Below, one piece after another: positions 23,026-31,645 of a stretch of DNA of 47,938 nt. The translations under genes were made by a program, and so were the position numbers. The DNA lies in assembly GCA_019118365.1 (NCBI GenBank), contig DWZA01000002.1, positions 1 through 47,938 on the forward strand, written 5' to 3'. The notes below the pieces were generated by a model. The model saw only the letters and a list, made by a program, of their open reading frames with translations. It did not search any database and was not told the DNA's origin. The stretch is from Candidatus Lachnoclostridium stercoravium (GTDB taxonomy: Bacteria > Bacillota > Clostridia > Lachnospirales > Lachnospiraceae). The first letter of the stretch is position 1, and each line of letters begins with the position of its first letter.

Positions 23026-24093
23026 ATGGACAACCGGATCATGCAGAGGATCGTAGAAAAGCTGAAAGACAGTATTGCCGTACCGTTAAGCATCTGTGAC
23101 GTAAGCGGCCGGGTGATCGTTTCCACAGAACCGTCCCGTATCGGACAGATGGACCTTCTGGCTTTAGAAGCTTTAAATATCAATTCCAGAGCTTCCGCCG
23201 CCCAGGGAAACGGTATCCAGTCCGCAGGAGCCGCCGTGCCCCTTTGCTTCCGCAAAAGCAGGCTGGGAGCCATGGTGATCGAAGGCGGCGGCTCTGTGGA
23301 GATCTACGCCGCAGAATTTCTGGCAAAGACCATAGAGATCCTGTACGAAGAATACGCACAGTCGGAAAAAGATAAGAGCCGTTCCCTGGAACGGGATCAG
23401 TTTCTCTATGAATGGCTCCATTTATCCTCAGAATACACTGACAGTTTTAAGAAAAGGGGAGAACAGCTGGGCATCGATGTGGAAGGCCCGCGGACAGTGA
23501 TCGTCATGGAGCCGGATCCAGACGACTATCCGCTGATCATGCCCATGGTCCAAAAGCTGCTGGAACCGGACGATATCATGATGCCCCTTTCCCAGCAGCA
23601 GGATCTGATCATTTTAAGAGAAAACGCAGCTTTTGAAAAACGGTATCACAGGATCGCCTCCGCGATTTCCTGCTGCCATGCCGGCGTCTGCTCCGGGGAG
23701 GGCCGTTTGTATACTGCATACCGTTTTGCTTTAAAAAGCCTCCATCTGGGAAAGATACTGTTTCCTTCGGAATATCTCCATACCTACGAAAAGATGCGTC
23801 TGGCTGTGGCTTTGTCCGAGCTGGACATACCCGGCATGGAAGAAGCGTTCTCCCGCCTTGTAGTAAAAGGAAAAAACGCCCGGCTGGCGGAAACGGCAGT
23901 TACCTACATCCGTTTTAATGGAGATATCCAGAAGATCTGCGAGCGCCTGCATATCCACCGCAACAGCATTCCCTACCGCCTCCGCCGTATTCAGGCGGTC
24001 AGCGGCAGGAATCTTTTAGACAGCTACGATCTTTTATATCTGTATGGATCCTTCATACATTATATAGGAAAAATGGAAGGCGAGATCACATAA
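23026..24093 (+). CDS. CdaR/PucR-family transcriptional regulator (sugar diacid recognition type)
   Basis: This is a regulator of about 355 residues. The N-terminal part (MDNRIMQRIVEKLKDSIAVPLSICDVSGRVIVSTEPSRIG) is the diacid-recognition sensor fold; the C-terminal helix-turn-helix (FNGDIQKICERLHIHRNSIPYRLRRIQAVSG) is the PucR HTH_30 domain. The middle (about 150-270) resembles the degenerate GGDEF-like region of the family. The ATG at 23026 follows GAGGAGG closely. It is divergent from the ATA-start peptidase gene and may control it or an unlinked catabolic operon; no diacid pathway genes are in the window. Its 3' end overlaps the convergent dacF-like gene by 8 bp. Confidence 0.88.
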   Translation: MDNRIMQRIVEKLKDSIAVPLSICDVSGRVIVSTEPSRIGQMDLLALEALNINSRASAAQGNGIQSAGAAVPLCFRKSRLGAMVIEGGGSVEIYAAEFLAKTIEILYEEYAQSEKDKSRSLERDQFLYEWLHLSSEYTDSFKKRGEQLGIDVEGPRTVIVMEPDPDDYPLIMPMVQKLLEPDDIMMPLSQQQDLIILRENAAFEKRYHRIASAISCCHAGVCSGEGRLYTAYRFALKSLHLGKILFPSEYLHTYEKMRLAVALSELDIPGMEEAFSRLVVKGKNARLAETAVTYIRFNGDIQKICERLHIHRNSIPYRLRRIQAVSGRNLLDSYDLLYLYGSFIHYIGKMEGEIT

Positions 24094-25327
24094 AAAACGT
24101 TTCCGCCGCCTGCTTTATATGATCCCAAAGTCCCGCTTTTTCCACAGTTCCGTCTGTAAGGATCTCCACTTCTCCCAGCTTCTTCCCGTCCAGAACGTAC
24201 TGGAGAACACCTGCTTTCTGCCCAGGCTCTACCGGCGCTGTCAGGCTTTCTTCCAGGACCATTCTTTTTTCGATCTGTGAAAAATCCTCTCCGTTCATCC
24301 CAAGCCAGGAAAATGTCCCGCCGTAAGCCAGGGGAACTTCTTCTTCCACGCCTCCCTGTACTTTTGCCTGGGGGAGGAGCGGCATTTCCGTATCTTCATA
24401 CAGACGGCAGTTGGCAAAACCGTAATTCAGCATAGCGACGGCGTCGTTAAACCTGGCCTTATAATCCGGAGCCGCCATCACCACGGCGATCAGCCCCACG
24501 CCGTCCTTCTTGGCGGTAGCGGAAAGACAGTATTTTGCCAGTGAAGTAGATCCTGTCTTTAAACCTGTCACTTCAAAATTCACCGCCATTTTCAGGAGCC
24601 GGTTCGTATTGGAAAGGCCAAATTCTTTCGTCCCCTGCTTTGTCACATGGGTAATATTCTCCATCCATATCGTAGCGTACTGATGGATCTGGGGATACCG
24701 GTTGATCAGCTCCCGGCTCATGACAGCAATGTCTCTGGCCGTAGTCAGGTGAGTTCCGGAATCGGTCAGGCCGCAGCAGTCTTCAAAATGGGTCCCTGTC
24801 ATTCCAAGGCCTGCCGCCCGTTCGTTCATCATCTTTACAAATTCCTGTTCGCTCCCCGCTATGTACTCCGCCATGGCCACGCTGGCATCATTTCCCGATG
24901 CGACAACGATACATTTGATCAGCGTCTCTACTGTCTGCACCTCTCCTTCTTCCAGGAAAACCTGGGATCCGCCCATGGATTTTGCATAGGCGCTGGTCGT
25001 AACTTCATCTGTAAGGCTGATCTTTCCAGACTCCAGGGCATCGAAGATCAGGATCAGCGTCATGATCTTGGTAATGCTGGCAGGCCGCCTCTGTTCATCT
25101 GCGTTTTTCTCATAGATCACCGTCCCGGTCCCTGCTTCCATAAGGACCGCGCTGGGCGCCTGCACTCCGATCTCCGGTCCGGACGGCAGATCATTGTTTT
25201 CTTCATTTATCGCCGCCATAACGGAATCGCTTCCCACCGCCATCACCGGTTCTCCTGCCAGGACGCAGACAGAGGGCGCCAGACATCCGATCCACACAGC
25301 CAGGACGGCAAAAAACCATCGTTTCAT
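24086..25327 (-). CDS. D-alanyl-D-alanine carboxypeptidase (S11, DacF/PBP5 type)
   Basis: This is a secreted, membrane-tethered peptidoglycan enzyme of about 413 residues that trims the terminal D-Ala of stem peptides. It has a signal peptide (WFFAVLAVWIGCLAPSVCVLAG) and all three active-site motifs: S84-I-T-K87 (in PASITKIM), S144-G-N146 and K257-T-G259. A beta-rich C-terminal domain (APVEPGQKAGVLQYVLDGKKLGEVEIL) and a final amphipathic helix (WDHIKQAAETFFM) for membrane association follow. CGGGAG precedes the ATG. It is transcribed alone toward the CdaR-type gene. Confidence 0.95.
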   Translation of the reverse strand: MKRWFFAVLAVWIGCLAPSVCVLAGEPVMAVGSDSVMAAINEENNDLPSGPEIGVQAPSAVLMEAGTGTVIYEKNADEQRRPASITKIMTLILIFDALESGKISLTDEVTTSAYAKSMGGSQVFLEEGEVQTVETLIKCIVVASGNDASVAMAEYIAGSEQEFVKMMNERAAGLGMTGTHFEDCCGLTDSGTHLTTARDIAVMSRELINRYPQIHQYATIWMENITHVTKQGTKEFGLSNTNRLLKMAVNFEVTGLKTGSTSLAKYCLSATAKKDGVGLIAVVMAAPDYKARFNDAVAMLNYGFANCRLYEDTEMPLLPQAKVQGGVEEEVPLAYGGTFSWLGMNGEDFSQIEKRMVLEESLTAPVEPGQKAGVLQYVLDGKKLGEVEILTDGTVEKAGLWDHIKQAAETFFM

Positions 25328-25403
25328 AAAATCTCCCGTTTACTTCCCTTCATTCATGTATACGCCCGGAAACGGGAAAACAGAAGCTTTAAGTTTTCAT
25401 ACT

Positions 25404-25616
25404 GGCATGGTATAATGTCGAAAGACATTATACCAGCGCCGCGCCGGGCACCCGAAGGGTGCAGATACTTTACCGGCGCGTGCGCATCCCCCGGAGGGAT
25501 CATGTCCGAAGGGCATGGTATAATATGAGCACTTGGCGAGGTGTTTTCGAGCCTAGTGCGAGTCATACCTGGCCACTTAACGAGGTCTTTCACGAGTTTA
25601 GTGGACATGGTATAAT
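25404..25616 (+). repeat. Array of palindromes and -10 boxes upstream of the deacetylase gene
   Basis: Most of the 325-bp spacer 25328-25652 is palindromic. In order: TGGTATAATGTC-gaaa-GACATTATACCA (25408-25435); CGCGCCGG/CCGGCGCG (25440-25480) enclosing GCACCC-gaa-GGGTGC; ATCCC/GGGAT (25486-25500); CATGTCC-gaa-GGGCATG (25501-25517); GCACTtGGC/GCCtAGTGC (25529-25559); CCACTtAAC/GTTtAGTGG (25573-25604). The box TGGTATAAT appears three times (25408, 25516, 25608). The last two hairpins align with each other and differ by paired changes that keep the stem (GGC/GCC versus AAC/GTT). It may be a structured leader, a regulatory array or a repetitive element. Confidence 0.8.
25608..25616 (+). promoter_or_regulatory. 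Extended -10 promoter for the deacetylase gene
   Basis: TG-G-TATAAT lies 36 nt before ATG 25653 and is the closest of three identical boxes. It is the most likely promoter for this gene. Confidence 0.6.
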
Positions 25617-25652
25617 GAGATCACTTATAAAAGACGCAAGGAGTATGGACGA

Positions 25653-27068
25653 ATGAGAAGACGTAAGGTTGCACGAGGACTATCTTTTAAAAGGCGCAGG
25701 CGGATCTTTGGCATTCCCGTTTCTACAACGGTCCTGGCGGCCGCTGCTGTTTTCGCTGTTCTGGCGGGGATCGTTTTGCTGATCTTTCATCTTCTTTCCG
25801 GGGCGTCTTCCAAAGGAACCCTCCCTGCTGAAACCGGGCAGGAAATTTCCCAGGAATATTCCGATCCTGCTGAAAATACGCCGGCCTATGCTACAGCCGA
25901 AGAGCTGACTGCCGCGGCCGACCGGATCGCCGCCGGATACGACTACGATCAGGCTATAGAACTTCTGCAGGAAAGCGCCTTTGCGGACGACAGCCTTGTT
26001 CTTGATACGGTGAAACGCTACGAAGAGGAAAAGGCTTCCCTGGTACGGGCGGATCCTTCCAGGATCACTCATGTATTTTTCCACTCGCTGATCATGGATA
26101 ACAGCAAAGCCTTTGACGGGGACGCCGATCAGAACGGATACAATCAGATGATGACTACAAGATCAGAATTTTTAAATATCCTCCAGCAGATGTACGACCG
26201 GGGATACGTTCTGGTACGCCTTCATGATATCGCGTATGAAACTACAGATGAAAATGGAAATGTTATTTTTAAAGAAGGGGATATCATGCTTCCAGAAGGG
26301 AAGAAGCCTTTCGTTATGTCCCAGGACGACGTGTGCTACTATGAATATATGGAGGGAGACGGTTTTGCCTCCAGGATCGTCATTGGCGACGACGGCAAAC
26401 CTACCTGCGAAATGGTGATGGATGATGGGACTGTTTCTGTCGGTTCTTACGACCTGATCCCGCTTCTGGAGGATTTTATCCAGGAACACCCGGATTTTTC
26501 CTATAAGGGCGCCAGAGCGGTGATCGCCTTTACCGGATACAACGGCATCCTGGGATACCGGACGGACGAAGCTTACCGGGACTCCAACCCGAATCTGGAG
26601 GAAGACCGGGAAATGGCAAAAAAAGTGGCCCAATGTCTGCGGGATAACGGCTGGGAGCTGGCTTCCCACAGCTGGGGCCACAAAAATATGGGTGAGATGG
26701 CTATGGACAATTTCCGTACAGATACGGACAAATGGGAAAGCCAGGTGGAATCTCTCATCGGACCTACGGACATCATTCTCTTTCCCTATGGTTCCGATAT
26801 CGGAGACTGGCGCGGCTACTCGCCGGACAACGAACGATTCGCCTATCTCTACGAAAAAGGTTTTCGGTATTTCTGCAACGTGGATTCCGCCCAGTACTGG
26901 GTGCAGATCGGAGAGAACTACTTCCGCCAGGGCAGGCGCAATCTGGACGGCTTCCGCATGTATTACGATCTGCCGGAGACAGATCCCCAGACCGACCATT
27001 TAAGCGACCTGTTTGACGTTACCCAGGTCTTTGACTACAGCCGCCCGCTTCCTGTTCCCATGATGTAG
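25653..27068 (+). CDS. Membrane-anchored polysaccharide deacetylase-family protein
   Basis: This is a protein of about 471 residues with a basic N-terminus, one transmembrane helix (VLAAAAVFAVLAGIVLLIFHLL), a helical spacer and a carbohydrate esterase 4 (NodB-like) catalytic region. The zinc-binding HSWGH motif (in NGWELASHSWGHKNM) is clear and FPYGSDIGDW fits the later family motif. The usual TFDD start motif reads FVMSQDDVCYYEY, so the catalytic Asp position is shifted or altered. A large insert with VIGDDGKPTCEMVMDDG lies between the motifs. It probably acts at the cell surface on glycan or peptidoglycan acetyl groups. AGGAG lies 9 nt before ATG 25653. Confidence 0.88.
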   Translation: MRRRKVARGLSFKRRRRIFGIPVSTTVLAAAAVFAVLAGIVLLIFHLLSGASSKGTLPAETGQEISQEYSDPAENTPAYATAEELTAAADRIAAGYDYDQAIELLQESAFADDSLVLDTVKRYEEEKASLVRADPSRITHVFFHSLIMDNSKAFDGDADQNGYNQMMTTRSEFLNILQQMYDRGYVLVRLHDIAYETTDENGNVIFKEGDIMLPEGKKPFVMSQDDVCYYEYMEGDGFASRIVIGDDGKPTCEMVMDDGTVSVGSYDLIPLLEDFIQEHPDFSYKGARAVIAFTGYNGILGYRTDEAYRDSNPNLEEDREMAKKVAQCLRDNGWELASHSWGHKNMGEMAMDNFRTDTDKWESQVESLIGPTDIILFPYGSDIGDWRGYSPDNERFAYLYEKGFRYFCNVDSAQYWVQIGENYFRQGRRNLDGFRMYYDLPETDPQTDHLSDLFDVTQVFDYSRPLPVPMM

Positions 27069-27072
27069 GCGC

Positions 27073-27130
27073 GGCGGCCGTTCCCGGCGATCGATTCATT
27101 CCCTGGCGGCCGTTCCTGGCAGTCGATTCA
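27073..27130. repeat. Two imperfect 26-bp direct repeats between convergent genes
   Basis: GGCGGCCGTTCC...TCGATTCA occurs at 27073-27098 and 27105-27130 with 23 of 26 matches and a 32-bp period. The right copy contains the stop codon of the Sel1-repeat gene ending at 27128. Confidence 0.75.
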
Positions 27131-28609
27131 CTTTTGGCGATCGATCGCCTTTAGCAGCTGATCCAGATACTCCTTTGCTTCTCCCCCTTCCATCCAGTCC
27201 GCCTGCCGGCGCATGACTGAAGCAAAATCTTTGGGGGCATCCTCAAAGTCTCTCTTTACCCAGATGATCTCCCTGCTTTTGTCGTTTGCCGCCTGGACAC
27301 AGAGCCTTTGGGCTTCTGCCCTGTGATCCGCGCTCTCTCCTTCTTTCAGGGAAAGATAGGCGAGCAGCAGCTCCGCGCTCCCAAGGTTAAGCCCCGCCGA
27401 CTCCATCATCCACTGTTTCGCCCTATTCTCATCTTTTTCAACGCCAAGGCCCTGCAGATATGCCAGCCCCAGATAGAGCATGGAATACCGATCTCCGTGG
27501 AGGGCTGCTTTTTTATGCCAGTAGACCGACTGCCCGTAGTCTTTTTCTACTCCTTTGCCCTCCCAGTACATCCAGCCAAGGTTAAAGGCCGCCTCTTCCG
27601 TTCCTTCTGCAGCCGCCTGCTCAAACAAAGTCTTTGCAAGGTCATAGTCGACCGAATGGCCGCACTCTCCAAAATACCAGGTGCATCCCAGCCTCCAGAG
27701 AGCCGGCCCGTACCCTTCTGAAGCGGCCCGTTCCAGATACGCCATAGCCAGCTTTTCGTCTTTTTGCGTGCCGCGCCCTTCCCGCAAAAATACATACATG
27801 GACGTCTGAGCCCTCAGGCTTCCGTTGGCGGCAGACCGTTCGTACCAGTAAAAGGCTTTTTCCAGGTCTTTTTCCACGCCTTTTCCTTCTTCAAAACAGA
27901 AGGCAAGGCGGCACTGGCCGTTTTCCTCCTCCTGTTCCGCAGCCCGCTCATACCATAAAGCGGCTTGTTTCAGATCTTCCGGCACTCCGATAGCAAATTC
28001 GTACATCCTGCCTGTCTCTGTCTGCGCGGTTGCGTCTCTATGCTCCGCAGCCCGCTTCATCCAGTAAAATGCCTTCACTTCATCCGGCTTTGTCCCGATC
28101 CCGTCTTCATAACAGAAAGCCAGCAGGCGTTCCGCTCTTGGATAGCCGCATTCCGCAGCTTCGCGGTAAAGGGAAAACGCCTTGTTTCTGTCTGTATGGG
28201 TTCCGATGCCTGCTTCATAGCAGATCGCAAGATTACAGATGGCAGGCACATACCCCATCTCGGCGGCCTGGCTGTAAAGCCAGAACGCCTGCTTTTCATC
28301 CGGCTCCGTTCCCACTCCCTGCTCCATGCACCATCCCAGATTGCAGATCCCCAGGGCGTCTCCTATGGCAGCGCCTCTGCGAAAACAGGAATATGCTTTT
28401 TTCTCGCAGCGCTCCATCTCTTCTTTTGTCTCCTGTTCTTCTGACATTTCCGTCCAGAAGATACCAAGCCTGCTCCAATCGCCGCCTGTAAGCCTGCTCT
28501 CATCCTGAGGCTTCACAGGCTTTCCGCACACCGGGCAAGCCTCTCTTAGTTTTCCGTCCTCATCCTCCATAAGGAAACCGCAGTCCAATCCCGTACACCG
28601 GTAGATCAT
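27128..28609 (-). CDS. Sel1-repeat protein with N-terminal zinc ribbon (shorter paralog)
   Basis: This is a solenoid protein of about 493 residues. Four cysteines at the N-terminus (C5, C10, C25, C28 in MIYRCTGLDCGF...CPVCG) form a rubredoxin-like zinc ribbon. About ten or eleven Sel1 repeats of 36 residues follow (for example LGWCMEQGVGTEPDEKQAFWLYSQAAEMGY) and a short conserved C-terminal region (KRDFEDAPKDFASVM). Sel1 arrays bind other proteins; the target here is unknown. It lacks a signal peptide, so it acts in the cytoplasm. It follows its larger paralog by 38 nt with its own ribosome site (AAAGGA), and the two are co-transcribed. Confidence 0.9.
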   Translation of the reverse strand: MIYRCTGLDCGFLMEDEDGKLREACPVCGKPVKPQDESRLTGGDWSRLGIFWTEMSEEQETKEEMERCEKKAYSCFRRGAAIGDALGICNLGWCMEQGVGTEPDEKQAFWLYSQAAEMGYVPAICNLAICYEAGIGTHTDRNKAFSLYREAAECGYPRAERLLAFCYEDGIGTKPDEVKAFYWMKRAAEHRDATAQTETGRMYEFAIGVPEDLKQAALWYERAAEQEEENGQCRLAFCFEEGKGVEKDLEKAFYWYERSAANGSLRAQTSMYVFLREGRGTQKDEKLAMAYLERAASEGYGPALWRLGCTWYFGECGHSVDYDLAKTLFEQAAAEGTEEAAFNLGWMYWEGKGVEKDYGQSVYWHKKAALHGDRYSMLYLGLAYLQGLGVEKDENRAKQWMMESAGLNLGSAELLLAYLSLKEGESADHRAEAQRLCVQAANDKSREIIWVKRDFEDAPKDFASVMRRQADWMEGGEAKEYLDQLLKAIDRQK

Positions 28610-28647
28610 ATCCCTGTCCTTTCTGGTCGTGGACCTATCTGAACGCC

Positions 28648-31296
28648 TTAATCTTTCACCGGCGTTGTCTTCAGATATTCCATCAGCTCCTGCAGCTGTT
28701 TCTCCGTCTCTGTGTCGCCGATCGCCTTTTCCAGATCTGACAGCACCTGAGAAAGATCGTTGGGCGCGTTGTAGAAATCGTTCCGTATTCCTTCCATACC
28801 CGCTTCATCCGCAGGCCATGCCTGGCGGCACAGCTCCTTTGCCTTTTCCATATCCATCGGAAGGCCCTTTCCCAGCGCGTAGCACAGCGCCAGGCGGTAA
28901 ACAGCCTCTTCGTCCATGTTGCCGGCCTCTGCTCCTTTTTTATACCACATAACTGCTTTTTCCATACTCTTTTCCATAAGGATCCCGGACTCGTAAAAAC
29001 GTCCCAGGGCGCAGCAGGCGGAGCTGTCTCCGTTTTCCGCCGCTTTCCTGTACATCTCCAGGGCTTTCTTCATATTTTTCTTTACGCCCTGTCCATGCTC
29101 ATAGCATTCCCCCATATTGTAGAGCGCGCAGGTATTATCCGTTTTTGAAGCCTTTCTGTAAAGACTGAACGCTTTTTTATAATCCTGCTCTACTCCCTGG
29201 CCGGTGCGGTACATCTCGCCCAGATTGTTCATCCCCCTGTCGTCTCCCTGGCCGGCAGCCTTCTTGTACCAGTAGGCCGCCTTTTTCTTGTCCATCTCAG
29301 TGCCGATCCCCCTGTCATAGCAGAATCCCAGGTTTGACTGGGCATAGGGATTTCCGGCCTTCGCCGCTTTTTCATACCAGCAGACCGCTTTGCCGGCATC
29401 TTTTTCGCAGCCATTTCCTGTTTCATAAAGCCAGCCAAGGCTGCACATAGCAGACGTATATCCGCCCTCCGCCGCTTTCCCGTACCAGTACAGGGCCCTT
29501 TCAATATTTACCGGGATCCCTTTCCTGCCATACTGATAGATCGAAGCCAGATTGTTTGCCCCTCTGGGGACTTTCTGAAGTGCTGCCTTTTCATACCAGT
29601 AAAACGCTTTCTTGGGGTCTTCTTCTACGCCCTCTCCGTTATCATAGCACCAGGCGGCATTGCACATCGCTCCGCCGTTTCCTTTTTCAGCGCTTTCCAG
29701 ATAAAGAGAAAACGCCTTTTTCATATCCTTTTTTACGCCTTTGGCAAATTCATAGCAGGTCCCCAGCTGCAGGATCGCCCTGGAGTCTCCCTGCTTTGCG
29801 CCTTTCCTGTAAAAGGAAAGCGCTTTTTTTATGTCCTGATCCACGCCTATGCCGTATTCATAGCAGTTGCCCAGGTTCAGGATCCCCTGGATGTAGCCTT
29901 TGTCAGCCGCCTTTTTGTATAAGGCTGCCGCCTGCTTCACATCCTTTTTTACGCCGCGGCCATATTCATAACACCAGCCCAGGGTACAGCAGGCGTTTAC
30001 ATCTCCCTGGGCGGCGGATTTGGTCAGCCAGTAGACAGCTGTTTTAAAGTTTCTTTTTACGCCTGTTCCGTTGCAGTAAAAAAGCCCAAGATTATTCTGC
30101 GCTGCGGCGTTTCCGTTTTCCGCAGATCTTTTGTACCATTCCAGGGCTTTCCAAATGTCTTTTTCCGCCCCTCTTCCAGACTCGTAAGCGTATCCGGCAT
30201 AAAACTGGGCATCGTCGTCTCCTCTTGCGCCCGCCCTTTCAAACCATCCGACCGCCTCGCGGACGTCTTCTTCTTTATTGCTCTCCCAGTACCAGATCCC
30301 CATATAATACGCACCTTCCGGAGAACCGGCTTCGGCCGCCTGGGCAAATAACTCCTTTGCCTTTTCCCGGTCCTTTTCCAGGGTATGGCCGCCATAATAA
30401 TAATCGCATCCCAGACGCCATACTGCGGGAGGATAACCGGTGGAAGCCGCCTGACGGATCAGTTTCAGCGCTTCTTCTTCATTTTTCTCTGTCCCCCGGC
30501 CTTCTGACAGGCACAGATACAGTCTGGTCATCGCCCGGACGTTGCCCTGTTTTGCAGATTCTGTATACCAGTAGACCGCCTTTTCATAATCCTGGTCCAC
30601 GCCCCTGCCCAGCTCATAGCAGGTTCCCAGGCATACCTGTCCATTCCTGTTTCCTGCTTCCGCCGCTTTTTTGTACCATCGGATAGCCGTTGCCATATCC
30701 GCCGGGACGCCTATGCCAAATTCATAATAACGCCCCAGCTCCGTCTCTCCTTCCGGGTCGTTCTGCCACGCAGCCGCCTCCATCCACTGAAACGCTTCTT
30801 CCAGGTCTCTTTCTACCCCTACCCCGTCTTCATAGCAGTTGGCCAGAAGGATCTGCGCCCTGGGAAATCCTGTATCCGCCGCTTCCCGGTAAAGCTGCGC
30901 AGCCTTTTCTTCATCTTTCGGGACTCCAAGCCCCTCTTCATAAAAAACTCCCAGGTTACAGATAGCCGGCACATAGCCTAGTTCCGCAGCCTGTTCATAA
31001 AGCCATGCGGCCTGGCGGTAGTCCCGGCTTTCACCAATTCCACTTTCCATACACCAGCCCAGATTGCAGATCCCCCAGGCATTGCCTTTAGAAGCGGCCT
31101 GGCGGAAACAGTAGACGGCTCTTTCTCCATCGCTCCCCTGGCGCAGCCAGTAGACGCCCAGCAGGCTCCATTCCCTTCCGTCAAGCTCCTGCTCCTGCTT
31201 TTCTTCCACCGTGCTCCCGCAGACAATGCAGCGGGCCGGCGCTTCGTCCTGTTCCGTTATGTAATCGCATTCTTTATTTGAACAGCGGTATATCAT
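28648..31296 (-). CDS. Sel1-repeat protein with N-terminal zinc ribbon (long paralog)
   Basis: This protein of about 882 residues has the same layout as its downstream neighbour: zinc ribbon with C5, C10, C23, C26, then about 21-22 Sel1 repeats and the same type of C-terminus (RNDFYNAPNDLSQVLSDLEKA). Repeats 1-8 match repeats 1-8 of the shorter protein position by position (for instance LGWCMESGIG with LGWCMEQGVG, and PAVWRLGCDYYYG with PALWRLGCTWYFG), while about a dozen more uniform, Lys-rich repeats lie in between. This looks like duplication followed by internal repeat expansion. AAAGGAG lies 12 nt before ATG 31296. Confidence 0.9.
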   Translation of the reverse strand: MIYRCSNKECDYITEQDEAPARCIVCGSTVEEKQEQELDGREWSLLGVYWLRQGSDGERAVYCFRQAASKGNAWGICNLGWCMESGIGESRDYRQAAWLYEQAAELGYVPAICNLGVFYEEGLGVPKDEEKAAQLYREAADTGFPRAQILLANCYEDGVGVERDLEEAFQWMEAAAWQNDPEGETELGRYYEFGIGVPADMATAIRWYKKAAEAGNRNGQVCLGTCYELGRGVDQDYEKAVYWYTESAKQGNVRAMTRLYLCLSEGRGTEKNEEEALKLIRQAASTGYPPAVWRLGCDYYYGGHTLEKDREKAKELFAQAAEAGSPEGAYYMGIWYWESNKEEDVREAVGWFERAGARGDDDAQFYAGYAYESGRGAEKDIWKALEWYKRSAENGNAAAQNNLGLFYCNGTGVKRNFKTAVYWLTKSAAQGDVNACCTLGWCYEYGRGVKKDVKQAAALYKKAADKGYIQGILNLGNCYEYGIGVDQDIKKALSFYRKGAKQGDSRAILQLGTCYEFAKGVKKDMKKAFSLYLESAEKGNGGAMCNAAWCYDNGEGVEEDPKKAFYWYEKAALQKVPRGANNLASIYQYGRKGIPVNIERALYWYGKAAEGGYTSAMCSLGWLYETGNGCEKDAGKAVCWYEKAAKAGNPYAQSNLGFCYDRGIGTEMDKKKAAYWYKKAAGQGDDRGMNNLGEMYRTGQGVEQDYKKAFSLYRKASKTDNTCALYNMGECYEHGQGVKKNMKKALEMYRKAAENGDSSACCALGRFYESGILMEKSMEKAVMWYKKGAEAGNMDEEAVYRLALCYALGKGLPMDMEKAKELCRQAWPADEAGMEGIRNDFYNAPNDLSQVLSDLEKAIGDTETEKQLQELMEYLKTTPVKD

Positions 31297-31397
31297 ATCT
31301 ATCGTACACTCCTTTTAGCCTTCATCCTCATATCAGATCCATAAATCCTCTTGCAAGCAAGCTTGCATCAGATTTTCGGCCTTTTGGCCCTGGTATC

Positions 31398-31406
31398 ATC
31401 ATATCA
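31398..31406 (-). promoter_or_regulatory. Extended -10 promoter candidate for the Sel1-repeat operon
   Basis: On the minus strand TG-A-TATGAT lies about 100 nt before ATG 31296. The leader between contains two short palindromes (GCAAG-CAAG-CTTGC and GGCC-TTTT-GGCC). There is no clear -35. Confidence 0.4.
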
Positions 31407-31437
31407 CACTTGTCCAAAAGAAGAAAGCAGGTAAAAA

Positions 31438-31473
31438 AAATCCAGCCGGAAAGCAAATGATCCGGCTGGATTT
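31438..31473 (-). terminator. Intrinsic terminator for the G3E GTPase operon
   Basis: AAATCCAGCCGG (31438-31449) and CCGGCTGGATTT (31462-31473) form a perfect 12-bp stem. Reading leftward it is followed by eight or more T. It is separated from the gene end at 31642 by MITE A copy 2, which must have inserted between stop codon and terminator. Confidence 0.9.
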
Positions 31474-31491
31474 CTCTTCTTAAAACTGAAC

Positions 31492-31645
31492 GTATCAGTC
31501 CAGGACGGCGGGAAAACAGGGGCAAAAACAGACGTTAAGCTCGCTTATAAGTATGCTTTTGCCCCTGTTTTCACATCGGACAGACATCCGATGCTTCTTG
31601 TCCGGCTTTAGCCGGACAAGAAGAGGCGCCGTCCTAAACAGTTAA
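31492..31645. mobile_element. MITE family A, copy 2 (154 bp) with perfect 8-bp target duplication
   Basis: The element starts GTATCAGTCCAGGACGGC and ends GCCGTCCTAAACAGTTAA. It is flanked by AACTGAAC at 31484-31491 and 31646-31653; the identity extends to TTAAAACTGAAC (12 bp). The target was the 3' end of the G3E GTPase gene. Because the element end itself reads TTAAC, the last codon (TTT) and stop (TAA) of that gene are unchanged by the insertion. Confidence 0.92.

Noticed and set aside
29000-31000. Periodic 108-bp pattern resembling a tandem DNA repeat
   Set aside because: The period equals 36 codons and follows the Sel1 protein repeats, so it is coding.
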